Part shown: positions 36,201 through 47,950 of the stretch, piece after piece
Numbering within the stretch: position 1 is the stretch's first letter
Layout: the number at the start of each line of letters is the position of its first letter
Origin: Oceanospirillaceae bacterium
GTDB taxonomy: Bacteria; Pseudomonadota; Gammaproteobacteria; Pseudomonadales; Balneatricaceae
Assembly: GCA_013215375.1 (NCBI GenBank)
Contig: JABSRB010000016.1
Coordinates: forward strand, 50,739-114,738
Length of the DNA stretch: 64,000 bases
Direction: 5' to 3'
Notes under the pieces: model-generated
What the model saw: the letters and a program-made list of their open reading frames with translations, nothing else
What the model was told of the DNA's origin: nothing
Database searches by the model: none
Made by a program: the position numbers and the translations under genes

Positions 36201-36734
36201 GAAGTCACGCCTGCCAGAGGCTCTATCCAGAAAATAGCAGGTCTGATTGTTGAGCAGCGGGTGATGAAAACCAAAAAGGGCGATAACTTATGTTTCGTCA
36301 CTTTAGATGATCGATCAGCGCGCATAGAAGTGACTTTGTTTGGGGATGTCTACGAAAAGTACCGGGACATTATCAAAAAGGACACGGTCGTCATTATGGA
36401 AGGTGAAATTTCTAACGATGATTATTCTGGTGGCATAAAAGTGCGCGCGAACCGTTTAATCAGTATCCCTCAGGCCCGCGCTCAATACGCTCAATCAATC
36501 AAAGTGCTGTGCCAGAGCACTGACTTTAAAGGGCGAAAATTAACCCAAGTCAGTAAGTTATTGGCTGAGTATAAAAACCCAGAAGGGTTGAGCGTAGCGC
36601 TTGATTATCAGATGAATGAGGCTCGCGGCTTGATTAGCTTGGGGGAGCAGTGGCGGGTAGATGCCAGTGACGATCTATTGATTGCGCTTGGCGAGCTTTT
36701 CAGTGAGGGCTCAGTAAAAGTCACCTATCTATAA
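33243..36734 (+). CDS. dnaE: DNA polymerase III alpha subunit
   Basis: 1163 residues, normal for DnaE1. An N-terminal PHP domain begins F-V-H-L-R-T-H-S-E-Y-S. The polymerase core carries P-V-G-P-G-R-G-S-G-A-G-S and the catalytic M-P-D-F-D-I-D-F near residues 400-410. A helix-hairpin-helix region, an OB domain near 990-1070 and a C-terminal tau-binding region follow. It is the replicative polymerase. Confidence 0.98.
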   Translation: MSHSFVHLRTHSEYSVVDGLCRIKPLVGAAKDAQMPAVAVTDHVNLFALVKFYKAATAAGIKPICGADVMVVDDDDLESSFTITLLVQDALGYRNLMELISRGYEQGQNFVLDKVLVKKSWVAEKSAGLIALSGAKKGDIGRALLAENGRAESLLAYWMNCFEDRFYLELQRTGRSGENELIERSVQLAATAGCPVVATNDVMFIKASDFDAHEARVCINQSRVLDDPKRPRDYSEQQCFRTSEEMCELFSDIPSAIENTIHIAKRCNIELDLGTYYLPKYPIPDGMTMDEFFTDVSEKGLEERLEVILDKEDPDYELKRKPYFDRLAFELEIIIQMGFPGYFLIVMDFIKWGKDNDIPVGPGRGSGAGSLVAYAQKITDLDPLEYDLLFERFLNPERVSMPDFDIDFCMDNRDKVIDYVARTYGRDAVSQIVTFGTMAAKAVVRDVARVQGKPFGLADKLSKLIPFEVGITLSKALEIEPAMAEFVKGSEEAQEIMDMALKLEGTVRGTGKHAGGVVIAPTKLTDFAATLCDAEGNGLVTQFDKNDVEEAGLVKFDFLGLRTLTIIDWALKTINAKRGETGEEILDITQINLEDPATFTLLKAAQTTAVFQLESSGMKDLVAKLLPSRFEDIIALVALFRPGPLQSGMVDDFINRKHGRAEMAWPHADYQLDMLQPVLEPTYGIILYQEQIMQIAQVMAGFSLGGADMLRRAMGKKKPEEMAKMRGAFLDGCAERDIERGLAGNIFDLVEKFAGYGFNKSHSAAYALVSYQTAWLKTHHPAAFMAAVMSADMQTTEKVVVFVEECRKMGIPPALPSVQNGDYKFTVDDTGTIIYGLGAIKGVGEGPIEAIIAARNDGSGKFVDMYEFCERVGAKKLNKRVLDGLIRCGAMDELGPSRAVMVASIGDALRAADQSAHNQNAGMFDLFGNDDQEMARDPFEENLNVRNWSDKERLNGELDTLGLYLTGHPIDEYETELKNFISKKISEVTPARGSIQKIAGLIVEQRVMKTKKGDNLCFVTLDDRSARIEVTLFGDVYEKYRDIIKKDTVVIMEGEISNDDYSGGIKVRANRLISIPQARAQYAQSIKVLCQSTDFKGRKLTQVSKLLAEYKNPEGLSVALDYQMNEARGLISLGEQWRVDASDDLLIALGELFSEGSVKVTYL

Positions 36735-36745
36735 GTAGTTAAACT

Positions 36746-36767
36746 AGGCAGTAAAAAGTTACTGCCT
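36746..36767. other. hairpin after dnaE
   Basis: Perfect 9-bp stem AGGCAGTAA / TTACTGCCT with loop AAAG, 12 bp past the dnaE stop. There is no T-tract, so termination would be weak; it may end or process the long upstream transcript before accA. Confidence 0.5.
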
Positions 36768-36901
36768 GAACAGTATTAAAAACATATACTTAAAGTTGGA
36801 TAGCTAAGTTAAAGCTGAAATTGTCAGCTTGTACTAGTTATCTTTGTAGCACAACGGTAAAATTGGCCGTTAATTTGACATTAAGAGCGGAAAACAAGCA
36901 G

Positions 36902-37855
36902 ATGAATCCGAATTATTTAGAGTTTGAGCAGCCAATAGCAAAACTTGAAACTAAAATTGAAGAGTTAAGGTTGGTTGGTGAAAATACTGAAATCAACATT
37001 GCAGACGAACTTGCCAATCTTGAAGAGAAGAGTAAATCTTTAACCAAATCAATTTTTAACAATTTATCTGCCTGGCAAGTGCAGCAAATCGCTCGGCATC
37101 CACAGCGTCCTTATACACTTGATTATATCGAATACTTGTTTGAGGACTTTGAAGAAATTCACGGTGATCGGCACTATGCTGACGATGCGGCGCTAGTTTG
37201 TGGCATGGCGCGTTTAGACGGTCGTCCAGTGATGGTCATTGGCCATCAAAAAGGACGCGATGTTAAAGAGAAGGTAAGACGTAACTTTGGCATGCCAAGA
37301 CCTGAAGGTTATCGCAAAGCGTTGCGTGTGATGCAAATAGCTGAGCGTTTTAAAATGCCTCTTATTACCTTTATTGATACACCGGGAGCATATCCTGGAA
37401 TTGGCGCTGAAGAGCGTGGTCAGTCAGAGGCGATTGCTTTTAACTTGGCTAAAATGTCAAACTTAAAGACACCGATCATCTCTACTGTTATTGGCGAGGG
37501 CGGTTCAGGTGGAGCACTCGCTATTGGCGTTTGTGACAAGTTAATGATGCTTCAATATTCGACTTACTCAGTTATTTCTCCAGAAGGGTGTGCCTCTATC
37601 TTATGGAAGAGTGCCGATAAGGCATCAGAAGCAGCCAAGGTGATGGGAATTACCTCAGAGAGACTGTTGGAATTAAAACTCGTTGATCAAGTGATTGATG
37701 AGCCATTAGGTGGTGCTCATAGATCACCATTAGAACTGGCAGCGACACTTAAGCAGCACTTAATCAGTACACTTGATACTCTGTGTGAATTGTCTGTCGA
37801 TGAATTGTTAGAAAAAAGATACGATCGTTTAATGTCCTATGGTTTAAACGATTAA
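36902..37855 (+). CDS. accA: acetyl-CoA carboxylase carboxyltransferase alpha subunit
   Basis: 317 residues from the ATG at 36902 (GCGGAAAA upstream); the frame extends to 36821 but AccA proteins begin [13 protein letters not shown]. The carboxyltransferase core shows [25 protein letters not shown], and [11 protein letters not shown]. With AccD it transfers the carboxyl group to acetyl-CoA, the first committed step of fatty-acid synthesis. Confidence 0.98.
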   Translation: MNPNYLEFEQPIAKLETKIEELRLVGENTEINIADELANLEEKSKSLTKSIFNNLSAWQVQQIARHPQRPYTLDYIEYLFEDFEEIHGDRHYADDAALVCGMARLDGRPVMVIGHQKGRDVKEKVRRNFGMPRPEGYRKALRVMQIAERFKMPLITFIDTPGAYPGIGAEERGQSEAIAFNLAKMSNLKTPIISTVIGEGGSGGALAIGVCDKLMMLQYSTYSVISPEGCASILWKSADKASEAAKVMGITSERLLELKLVDQVIDEPLGGAHRSPLELAATLKQHLISTLDTLCELSVDELLEKRYDRLMSYGLND

Positions 37856-37867
37856 TAATTATTTAAA

Positions 37868-39154
37868 ATGACCACTCCCAGCGAATTTCAACAGCAGTGT
37901 TCTGAAATAAAGCACGTTATTGACGTGAAGCGCTGGGTAATCGCCCTGAGCGGTGGCCTTGATTCAATGGTGACATTGGAGCTGGCGCATCGCTATCTTT
38001 CCGATCTCCCTATCATCGCTTTGCATGTAAATCATCAGCAACAAAGCAGTGCCAATGCCTGGCAAGAGTTTTGTGAAGAGCAGTGCGCACTTAGAAATAT
38101 TCCCTACCACAGTGTCACCGTTTCACCACAAGGCAACTGCGAGAAACAGTTGAGAGATGCCCGTTATCAATGTTTTGAAAATTTTATAATGGCAGGTGAC
38201 TGTCTGTTATTCGGTCATCATGCCAATGACCAGGCAGAGACTATGCTGTTTCGATTAGTGCGTGGTGCCGGAGTAAAAGGCCTATCAGCGATGCCTCGTC
38301 AAAGATCGATAGGCAAGGCGCTATTACTACGCCCACTACTATCAATCAGTCGCGAGCAACTAGCCAGTTATGCCAAAACACAAAACCTAGTCTGGATTGA
38401 TGACCCTAGTAACAATAGTTTGGATTACGACAGAAACTTTTTACGCCATAAAGTGCTGGCACCGCTGACTGAGCACTGGCCAAAAGCCAGTGAGCAAATG
38501 TCACGATCTGCGCTGTTATTGTCCCAAGAGCACGTTTTACTCAACCAGTATTTAGCGTCTGACCTGCCTTCAATTATTATAGACGGTGGGCTCGACTTAA
38601 CACTGTGGAAGAAGCTTGAGGAGATAAAAGCACACGCGTTATTGCGTTATTGGATCAATAGTAAAATAGGGATTATAGTTGGTCAAAAAGCACTGCAACG
38701 CATTATTGTGGACGTCATAGAATCACGAATTGATAGCGCCGGGTTTTGCCCTTTAGGAGCTTTTGAGCTGCGCCGTTTTAAAAGCCGGCTTTATATTGTC
38801 ACTGCTAACCTAGCATTTGAGCCATGGCCAGTCTTTAGCAATAACCAATTGAATTATCAATTGTTGCAAGGATCCTTGTCTTTAGAGCCAGCTGAGTCAG
38901 GTATTGAGATTAAAGAGGGGATGTATCTACAGCACAAAGTAGATGGCATGACCTTGGTGCCGGTAAATCGTGGGCGTAAAAAATTAAAGAAATTGTTTCA
39001 AGAACAGGCTATACCCCCCTGGCAGAGAGAGTATTGGCCGCTGATTATGTTTAAATCTGAGATAGTAGCGATCCCAGGAATCTGTATTTGCGAGGGCTGG
39101 TTACAGCAAGAAAAAAATAAATCACTTTTTTGGCCGCAATGGCAGGCAATGTGA
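37868..39154 (+). CDS. tilS: tRNA(Ile)-lysidine synthase
   Basis: 428 residues. The PP-loop ATPase motif A-L-S-G-G-L-D-S-M-V near residues 27-36 and the G-H-H-A-N-D-Q-A-E-T motif near 117 are diagnostic, with the substrate-binding R-N-F-L-R-H near 192 and a C-terminal TilS domain. It modifies C34 of the AUA-reading tRNA to lysidine. The accA-tilS-pyrG order is Pseudomonas-like. Confidence 0.95.
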   Translation: MTTPSEFQQQCSEIKHVIDVKRWVIALSGGLDSMVTLELAHRYLSDLPIIALHVNHQQQSSANAWQEFCEEQCALRNIPYHSVTVSPQGNCEKQLRDARYQCFENFIMAGDCLLFGHHANDQAETMLFRLVRGAGVKGLSAMPRQRSIGKALLLRPLLSISREQLASYAKTQNLVWIDDPSNNSLDYDRNFLRHKVLAPLTEHWPKASEQMSRSALLLSQEHVLLNQYLASDLPSIIIDGGLDLTLWKKLEEIKAHALLRYWINSKIGIIVGQKALQRIIVDVIESRIDSAGFCPLGAFELRRFKSRLYIVTANLAFEPWPVFSNNQLNYQLLQGSLSLEPAESGIEIKEGMYLQHKVDGMTLVPVNRGRKKLKKLFQEQAIPPWQREYWPLIMFKSEIVAIPGICICEGWLQQEKNKSLFWPQWQAM

Positions 39155-39166
39155 TTGAGCAATTAA

Positions 39167-40879
<1,713 letters not shown>

Positions 40880-40897
40880 CATTTAATAAACATCATC

Positions 40898-40921
40898 AAA
40901 GGAGCTAAAGGCTCCTTTTTT
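40898..40921 (+). terminator. intrinsic terminator after pyrG
   Basis: Stem AAAGGAGC / GCTCCTTT with loop TAAAG and a T-tract, 18 bp past pyrG. It closes the accA-tilS-pyrG stretch. Confidence 0.9.
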
Positions 40922-40945
40922 ATGGTCAGGGTGTACTGTAAGCGT
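40921..40945. repeat. degenerate copy of the terminator-docked repeat
   Basis: Directly on the T-tract of the pyrG terminator lies a sequence aligning to the first half of the repeat found after the eno and tyrS terminators: TATG, CAGG, GTAC and GTA occur in the same order and spacing, with scattered changes. The second half is not recognisable. Confidence 0.5.
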
Positions 40946-40947
40946 AA

Positions 40948-40994
40948 GTGGTCTGGCAGAATTTTGTTCCGCTGTTAAATTCTGAGCTAACCAC
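40948..40994. other. imperfect 18-bp inverted repeat upstream of eno
   Basis: The arms begin GTGGT and end ACCAC, with an inner perfect AGAATTT / AAATTCT, around a 12-base centre. About 14 of 18 positions pair with one bulge. It could be a small mobile-element remnant or an RNA hairpin; the kdsA position of Pseudomonas would be here. Confidence 0.45.
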
Positions 40995-42646
<1,652 letters not shown>

Positions 42647-42681
42647 TTAATCGTTAATGACTTTTATTAAGGGTTAAAACT

Positions 42682-42704
42682 AAGGGAGCAATAGCTCCCT
42701 TTTA
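42682..42704 (+). terminator. intrinsic terminator after eno
   Basis: Stem AAGGGAGC / GCTCCCTT with loop AATA and a short T-tract. The repeat that follows starts on the last T's of the tract. Confidence 0.88.
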
Positions 42705-42751
42705 TGTACAGGAAGTACGGTATACCGCGATGGCATGGATGCCAAAAAGCG
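42705..42751. repeat. terminator-docked repeat, copy A
   Basis: A 47-bp unit beginning TGTACAGGAAGTACGG and ending GCCAAAAAGCG. It holds two small palindromes, GTAC-AGGAA-GTAC and GGCAT-GG-ATGCC. Two closely related copies follow the tyrS terminator at 63619-63664 and 63669-63715, and a decayed half-copy follows the pyrG terminator. Confidence 0.85.
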
Positions 42752-42820
42752 TATATATTTTCTGCAGCAGAAACCTTACACTAGCAGTATTATAAATATC
42801 CAGAAGTTCACGGAAATTAA

Positions 42821-43105
42821 ATGTATAGAGTATTGCTAATATTTTTGTTAACGCTCTTCTGCGTATTGCAGTATAGAATGTGGTTTGGCGAGGCTAACTT
42901 GCTTGAACTGTCATCGCTGCGCTCAGCTATACAAGAGCAAAATGCCCAAAATGACAAGTTGTTATTACGCAACCATCAGTTAGAGGCAGAGGTAAAGGAC
43001 TTACGTAAAGGGTTAGTGGCAATAGAAGAGCGCGCCAGAAGTGAGCTTGGCATGGTAAAACCCAATGAAACCTTTTATCAATTAATCGATAGAACGCAGC
43101 AGTAG
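42821..43105 (+). CDS. ftsB: cell division protein FtsB
   Basis: 94 residues: one N-terminal membrane segment (V-L-L-I-F-L-L-T-L-F-C-V-L), then the conserved Y-R-M-W-F-G and a coiled coil of about 50 residues (Q-E-Q-N-A-Q-N-D-K-L-L-L-R-N), ending with E-R-A-R-S-E-L-G-M-V-K-P-N-E-T-F-Y. It joins FtsL and FtsQ in the divisome. In most relatives ispD follows; here the next gene is truD. Confidence 0.95.
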   Translation: MYRVLLIFLLTLFCVLQYRMWFGEANLLELSSLRSAIQEQNAQNDKLLLRNHQLEAEVKDLRKGLVAIEERARSELGMVKPNETFYQLIDRTQQ

Positions 43106-43135
43106 TCTTTTTCTTTATAAGGTCAGAGTTTGACA

Positions 43136-44167
43136 ATGAGCACATACCCAACGAACTATCAGTATTTACACGGTGCACCGCAGTGTACTGCAACTATCAG
43201 AAGTGAAAATGAAGACTTTCAAGTCACGGAGATTCCTTCCTTTGAACCTGACGGTGAAGGGGAGCACTTTTATCTTAAGATCAAAAAAAATGGTGAAAAT
43301 ACCGATTGGGTCGCTAAGCAATTAGCGCTGTTTTTTAATGTCACCAGCAAAGAAATTGGTTACGCGGGCAAAAAGGACAGACACGCAATTACCGTGCAGT
43401 GGGTTAGTATTTGTCTTCCCGGTGTTAAAAATATATCAGTGGAGGCTTTTAATACCCCGAGCATCCAAGTACTTGAAGTACTTAAACATAGTCGTAAGTT
43501 ACGCACGGGTGCTTTAAAGGGTAATAAGTTCAGCTTAGTATTAAAAAATGTGAGTGATGATAAATACTTTGCTCAGCGTTTAGCGTTAATTGAAGCGGGG
43601 GTGCCAAACTATTTTGGCGAGCAACGTTTTGGTATTAATGGGGCTAATTTACAACGCGGTATTGCCCTTTTAAAAGAAGAATTTAAAGAGCGTAATCGCA
43701 GCAAAAAAGGTTTGTACATTTCAGCCGTTCGCTCTTGGTTTTTTAATCATCTGCTATCAGCGCGGCTCGAGAGCGATCTTTGGCGTACAGTAATGGCGGG
43801 CGATGTGGTGATGTTAGATGGCAGTAAAAGCCATTTTCTAGTAGATGATCTAGCAGCGATCAGCCAACGTATGCAGGAATTAGATCTGCATTTAACCGGG
43901 CCAATGTTAGGTAGAGGTCGCGCTATTGTGACAGAAGAGGCGCAGCGGTGGGAGCAAGAGTTAATAGCTCCCTACGCCGATATTGTGGAGCGTCTTGAAT
44001 ATATGGGCTTGTCTCAGGAGCGTCGCTCACTGCGATTGCTGCCGAAAAATTTAAACTCTGTTTGTACACAACCAGGGCGCTGGGAGATATCTTTTGAGCT
44101 ACCACCAGGGTCTTTTGCCACTAGTGTACTTCGCGAGTTGTGCGTTTATACACAAGGTAATAGCTGA
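43136..44167 (+). CDS. truD: tRNA pseudouridine(13) synthase TruD
   Basis: About 343 residues from the ATG at 43136; an in-frame TTG lies 6 bp upstream. The catalytic Asp is in [10 protein letters not shown], followed by T-G-A-L-K-G-N-K-F and [12 protein letters not shown], all diagnostic. It modifies U13 of tRNA-Glu. It starts 30 bp after ftsB, leaving no room for ispD and ispF, which usually lie between. The stop codon overlaps surE. Confidence 0.97.
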   Translation: MSTYPTNYQYLHGAPQCTATIRSENEDFQVTEIPSFEPDGEGEHFYLKIKKNGENTDWVAKQLALFFNVTSKEIGYAGKKDRHAITVQWVSICLPGVKNISVEAFNTPSIQVLEVLKHSRKLRTGALKGNKFSLVLKNVSDDKYFAQRLALIEAGVPNYFGEQRFGINGANLQRGIALLKEEFKERNRSKKGLYISAVRSWFFNHLLSARLESDLWRTVMAGDVVMLDGSKSHFLVDDLAAISQRMQELDLHLTGPMLGRGRAIVTEEAQRWEQELIAPYADIVERLEYMGLSQERRSLRLLPKNLNSVCTQPGRWEISFELPPGSFATSVLRELCVYTQGNS

Positions 44168-44916
44168 TGATGCAAATACTGGTATCCAACGATGATGGCG
44201 TTACGGCCCCGGGTTTAAAGGCTTTGGCAGAACAGTTAAAAACCATTGCTAAAGTGCAAGTTATAGCTCCTGATCGCAACAGATCTGCGGCGAGTAACGC
44301 ACTGACCTTAGATAAGCCACTGAGCTCCTATGTACATTCAAATGGTTATATCAGTATCGATGGTACCCCGACAGATTGTGTCAATTTAGGTGTGGCGGGA
44401 ATTTTTGGTATCACTCCAGATGTTATCGTATCGGGGATTAATGCGGGCGCTAATTTAGGCGATGATGTGTTGTATTCAGGTACGGTGGCGGCAGCGATGG
44501 AAGGGCGCACTTTAGGATTGCCGGGAATTGCAATCTCGGTAGTCAATGCACATCCGAATCATTATGCCAGCGCAGCAATTGTTGCCAGAGACTTAGTCAG
44601 AAAACTGAAGTCATTAAACGTCGCGCCACGTACCGTATTGAATGTCAATGTCCCCGATTTACCGATCGAGCAAATTAAAGGTATTCATGTGACTCGGTTA
44701 GGTCATAGAGCCGTATCACAATCGCCGGTAGAGTGCACAGACCCAAGAGGGGTAGTGCGTCATTGGATCGCAGGGGTCGGCAGCGCCATAGATAATGGGC
44801 CTGGAACCGATTTTTATGCTATTGAGCAAGGGTTTGTCTCTATCACGCCGGTGCATTTTGACATGACTCACTATGCTGTAATGAATAATTTAGAAGACTG
44901 GTTGGAGAATATTTAG
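44167..44916 (+). CDS. surE: 5'/3'-nucleotidase SurE
   Basis: 249 residues. The metal site is in [12 protein letters not shown], with S-N-A-L-T-L near residue 40, G-T-P-T-D-C-V near 67, and [18 protein letters not shown] near 90-110. It hydrolyses nucleoside monophosphates under stress. It overlaps truD (TGATG) and pcm (TAGTG), so the three genes are translated together. Confidence 0.97.
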   Translation: MMQILVSNDDGVTAPGLKALAEQLKTIAKVQVIAPDRNRSAASNALTLDKPLSSYVHSNGYISIDGTPTDCVNLGVAGIFGITPDVIVSGINAGANLGDDVLYSGTVAAAMEGRTLGLPGIAISVVNAHPNHYASAAIVARDLVRKLKSLNVAPRTVLNVNVPDLPIEQIKGIHVTRLGHRAVSQSPVECTDPRGVVRHWIAGVGSAIDNGPGTDFYAIEQGFVSITPVHFDMTHYAVMNNLEDWLENI

Positions 44917-45587
44917 TGGCTGAGCAATTTGATTTGCGTGGTTCAGGTATGACATCACAAAGAGCCAGGGATCGGCTAGTCGTTAGTTTAAAAGAACAGG
45001 GGATAGTTTCAGAAAGTGTCCTTAGGGCTATGCAAAATACCCCGCGTCACATTTTCATAGATGAAGCGCTTGCCCATGGGGCCTATGAAAATAACGCTCT
45101 TCCAATTGGCTATAACCAAACCATTTCACAGCCCTATATTGTGGCAAAAATGACAGAATTATTGCTCGGTAAAAAGCCATTAAATAAAGTGCTAGAGGTA
45201 GGAACGGGTTCTGGCTATCAAACGGCGATTTTGGCACAGCTAGTAGGGCGTGTTTATTCCGTTGAGCGCATAAAACCTCTGCAAGAACGTGCCAAGTTAA
45301 GACTACAAGCGCTGCAATTAACCAACGTTCAGCTCCAGCATAGTGATGGCGGTATGGGTTTGAAATCTCAAGCGCCCTTTGATGCCATATTGGTAACAGC
45401 GGCACCCGATGAAGTCCCGGCAGAGCTTATCGAACAGCTGGCTATTGGCGGTACACTGATTATTCCAGTTGGGGGAAGTCAGGGGCAACAGTTGAAAAAG
45501 ATCACCAAGAAGTCAGCAATGCACTGCGACACTCAAATCATTGAGGCTGTAAATTTTGTTCCCTTGCTTTCTGGTGTTATTAGCTAA
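44916..45587 (+). CDS. pcm: protein-L-isoaspartate O-methyltransferase
   Basis: 223 residues from the GTG overlapping the surE stop. The SAM-binding motif V-L-E-V-G-T-G-S-G-Y-Q-T-A-I-L is near residues 90-104, and the family N-terminal R-D-R-L-V and T-P-R-H-I-F-I segments and Q-T-I-S-Q-P are present. It repairs isoaspartyl residues in aged proteins, matching its usual grouping with surE and rpoS. Its stop codon is part of the TAACTA that flanks a MITE-like element. Confidence 0.97.
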   Translation: MAEQFDLRGSGMTSQRARDRLVVSLKEQGIVSESVLRAMQNTPRHIFIDEALAHGAYENNALPIGYNQTISQPYIVAKMTELLLGKKPLNKVLEVGTGSGYQTAILAQLVGRVYSVERIKPLQERAKLRLQALQLTNVQLQHSDGGMGLKSQAPFDAILVTAAPDEVPAELIEQLAIGGTLIIPVGGSQGQQLKKITKKSAMHCDTQIIEAVNFVPLLSGVIS

Positions 45588-45590
45588 CTA

Positions 45591-45671
45591 GTGTTCGTCC
45601 AGAAACGGGGTCGTAGCGAGGAGTTGAGCTAGTGGGGCACCCGCAGTAGAGCGCGGTTTCTGGATGGACAT
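45591..45671. mobile_element. 81-bp MITE-like palindromic element
   Basis: The ends form an imperfect 16-bp terminal inverted repeat, 13 of 16 matching, with a perfect inner TCCAGAAAC / GTTTCTGGA. TAACTA occurs directly on both sides (45585-45590 and 45672-45677), as expected for a target-site duplication. There is no coding capacity. It lies between pcm and popT. No second copy is visible in this window, and a transcription-related hairpin is an alternative. Confidence 0.5.
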
Positions 45672-45713
45672 TAACTATGTAATTTTTAAAAATGAAAATC
45701 AGTAGAGGTTTAT

Positions 45714-46640
45714 TTGCAGCGTAATAAAAAGGATTTATTCAAGCTATTTTTAAAAGGTAGCATGATGGGTGCTGCCGATGCAGTTCCGGGAGTTTCAGGA
45801 GGCACAGTGGCCTTTATAACGGGTATTTATCAAGAGTTAATAGGCAGTTTGAGCAAGCTTGGGCCGGCTGCGGTAAAGGTGTTATTTACCCAAGGTATTA
45901 GCGCTGCTTGGCGTTTTATTAATGGCAGCTTTTTGCTCACACTCGCCATGGGCATGCTCACTAGCCTTGTTTTGTTGTCAAATATAGTGCTGTATTTGTT
46001 AGCGGCGTATCCGCAAATGTTGTGGGGATTCTTTTTTGGACTGATTTGCGCCTCTAGCTTGGTCTTGTCAAAAAGCATTGAAAACTGGGACCTGAAAAAC
46101 ATTGCTATGTTTATACTGGGAGGTGTGTCTTCCTATGTATTAACAGGGATGAGCTCCTCAGTGCTTGAACCTAGTTTAATCAATGTGTTTTTCGCCGGTA
46201 TGGTGGCTATTTGCGCAATGATTTTGCCTGGGGTGTCTGGGGCATTTATATTGCTGATGCTCGGATTATATAGCTATATCTTAGGGGCCTTAAAAAGTAT
46301 CGATATACTGATCATAGTCACCTTCGCTGCTGGATGTTTTAGCGGTTTATTATGTTTTTCCAAAGTGCTTAATTGGTTGTTTTCTCATTACAAAAATTTA
46401 ACCATGGCATTGCTAACAGGTTTCTTAGCAGGTTCGCTAAATAAGGTGTGGCCTTGGAAAGAAACATTGAGTACCAGAATCAATAGCCATGGTGAGCAAG
46501 TGGCGGATTTACAGCAAAACATATCCCCACTACAGTATCAGCAGGTAACGGATTTAGACGCACAGCTGGCCGCTGTGCTTGCCCTAGCACTACTAGGTGC
46601 GGGTTTAGTGTTGTTACTGGATAAAATCGATAATAAATAA
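45714..46640 (+). CDS. popT: DUF368 polyprenyl-phosphate transporter (PopT-like)
   Basis: 308 residues from a TTG at 45714 with AGAGG upstream. The DUF368 signature A-D-A-V-P-G-V-S-G-G-T-V-A-F-I-T-G-I-Y lies near residues 21-39 and is echoed in the second half by M-I-L-P-G-V-S-G-A-F-I-L near 162-173; about eight hydrophobic segments are present. DUF368 proteins have been linked to recycling of undecaprenyl phosphate across the inner membrane. Its carrier is the product of the uppS branch also encoded here. It interrupts the usual pcm-nlpD junction. Confidence 0.85.
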   Translation: MQRNKKDLFKLFLKGSMMGAADAVPGVSGGTVAFITGIYQELIGSLSKLGPAAVKVLFTQGISAAWRFINGSFLLTLAMGMLTSLVLLSNIVLYLLAAYPQMLWGFFFGLICASSLVLSKSIENWDLKNIAMFILGGVSSYVLTGMSSSVLEPSLINVFFAGMVAICAMILPGVSGAFILLMLGLYSYILGALKSIDILIIVTFAAGCFSGLLCFSKVLNWLFSHYKNLTMALLTGFLAGSLNKVWPWKETLSTRINSHGEQVADLQQNISPLQYQQVTDLDAQLAAVLALALLGAGLVLLLDKIDNK

Positions 46641-47033
46641 CACTTCTTAAAGAGGTCTGCTAGAAAGGCAGCAGCGATGACAAAACAACAGATAAGTCGG
46701 CGAAATTTAGGAGTTTATCGTTATAACTTAGCATGTTGAACTGGATTTTGACGCTGTATTGTTTAACGTAGCTGTTATTCGACACCCTCTTAAATGGAGT
46801 TAAATGTTATCAGTTATCAAGAATTCCTCGCATCTTGCTATGGGATTCTTACATTATTAGGTGTGAAGAACTCCCCAAGGAATTGCCGTAACAGGGATTA
46901 TTGCATGCAACTTTAGGGATGAATTTGATAAGAGTGTTTTCTGAATTTTCAGGTCAATCATAGACTTGTTTTGGCGTTCATTATGCTGCTGACGAATTTA
47001 GGATTATAAAACTAACATAAATGAAAGTAGCTT
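46641..47033. other. 393-bp intergenic region before nlpD
   Basis: Nothing gene-like on either strand: the longest frames are short and unsupported. It is AT-rich and probably carries the nlpD promoter, but no clear -35/-10 pair stands out. A short CTGC...GCAG inverted repeat lies near 46657-46673. Confidence 0.5.
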
Positions 47034-47906
47034 ATGACCCCTTCTATTTGTTGTAAATTGTTTTCCCTGATAATCGTATTATCTATAACTTCCGGTTGTT
47101 CTACTGGCTATGCGCCTGTTAGCGATATCGGATCCTACCGTGAAATCAATAAAAACACCTCTGCCACGCGCAACAGAACGAGAGCTAAAAGTGTCCCTCT
47201 TTCTTATAAAGTGCGCTCTGGAGACACTCTTTACTCGATTGCTTGGAAATATGGACTAGACTTTAAAAAACTGGCAAGACAAAACAGCATAAGTAATCGC
47301 TATCTTATCTATTCGGGGCAAGTGTTGAGTATTAAGCCGCGGGAAGAGAGCAAGAAAGTGTCAGCAAACAAAGATGTTGTCCTTAATGAAAATACAAAAG
47401 AGTCTCTTATAAGAAACAGTATTGAGTCTTCAAATAAAAATATAGTCGCAAAATCAGGCAAAAATATTACTAAAAAAGCGACGATAAAAAAAGCAAAAAC
47501 AGTTAGCTCGTCCGTCTCCAAAAAGCACCAAAAATCTGCACAAAAACTGCGTTGGTCATGGCCAGCAAAAGGCCAGAGGTTAAATAATTTTAATAGTGAA
47601 AACAAAGGATTGAATTTAAAAGGTAACAGTGGAGATACTGTTCGAGCAGCGGCATCCGGAACGGTTGTTTACGCTGGAAATGGCATCATTGGCTATGGTA
47701 ATTTGATCATCATAAAACACTCGCAGGAGTATTTAAGTGCATATGCTCACAATAGTGTAATATTAATTAAGGAGGATATGAAAATTAAAGGTGGGGAAAA
47801 AATTGCCGAAATAGGTAGTACGGGTACAACAAAAACAATGCTCCATTTTGAAATACGAAAAGATGGAAAGCCTGTCAATCCGCTAAAATATTTACCATTA
47901 AAATAA
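47034..47906 (+). CDS. nlpD: NlpD-like lipoprotein with LysM and degenerate M23 domain
   Basis: 290 residues. The lipobox is S-G-C near residues 20-22. A LysM domain is at about 57-101 (Y-K-V-R-S-G-D-T-L-Y-S-I-A-W). A Lys-rich linker of about 75 residues leads to a C-terminal LytM/M23 domain (G-D-T-V-R-A-A-A-S-G-T-V-V-Y-A-G-N-G). The domain lacks the first His-Asp pair and the first His of HxH (M-L-H-F-E), so it is probably an amidase activator rather than an enzyme, as in E. coli. It precedes rpoS and likely contains an rpoS promoter. Confidence 0.92.
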   Translation: MTPSICCKLFSLIIVLSITSGCSTGYAPVSDIGSYREINKNTSATRNRTRAKSVPLSYKVRSGDTLYSIAWKYGLDFKKLARQNSISNRYLIYSGQVLSIKPREESKKVSANKDVVLNENTKESLIRNSIESSNKNIVAKSGKNITKKATIKKAKTVSSSVSKKHQKSAQKLRWSWPAKGQRLNNFNSENKGLNLKGNSGDTVRAAASGTVVYAGNGIIGYGNLIIIKHSQEYLSAYAHNSVILIKEDMKIKGGEKIAEIGSTGTTKTMLHFEIRKDGKPVNPLKYLPLK

Positions 47907-47950
47907 TGAAGGATTGTTGTTGAAAACTTTTATATAAAGGGTTATTTATC

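Noticed and set aside
36821..36901. 27-residue N-terminal extension of AccA
   Set aside because: AccA proteins begin at the ATG at 36902; the upstream part has no family similarity.
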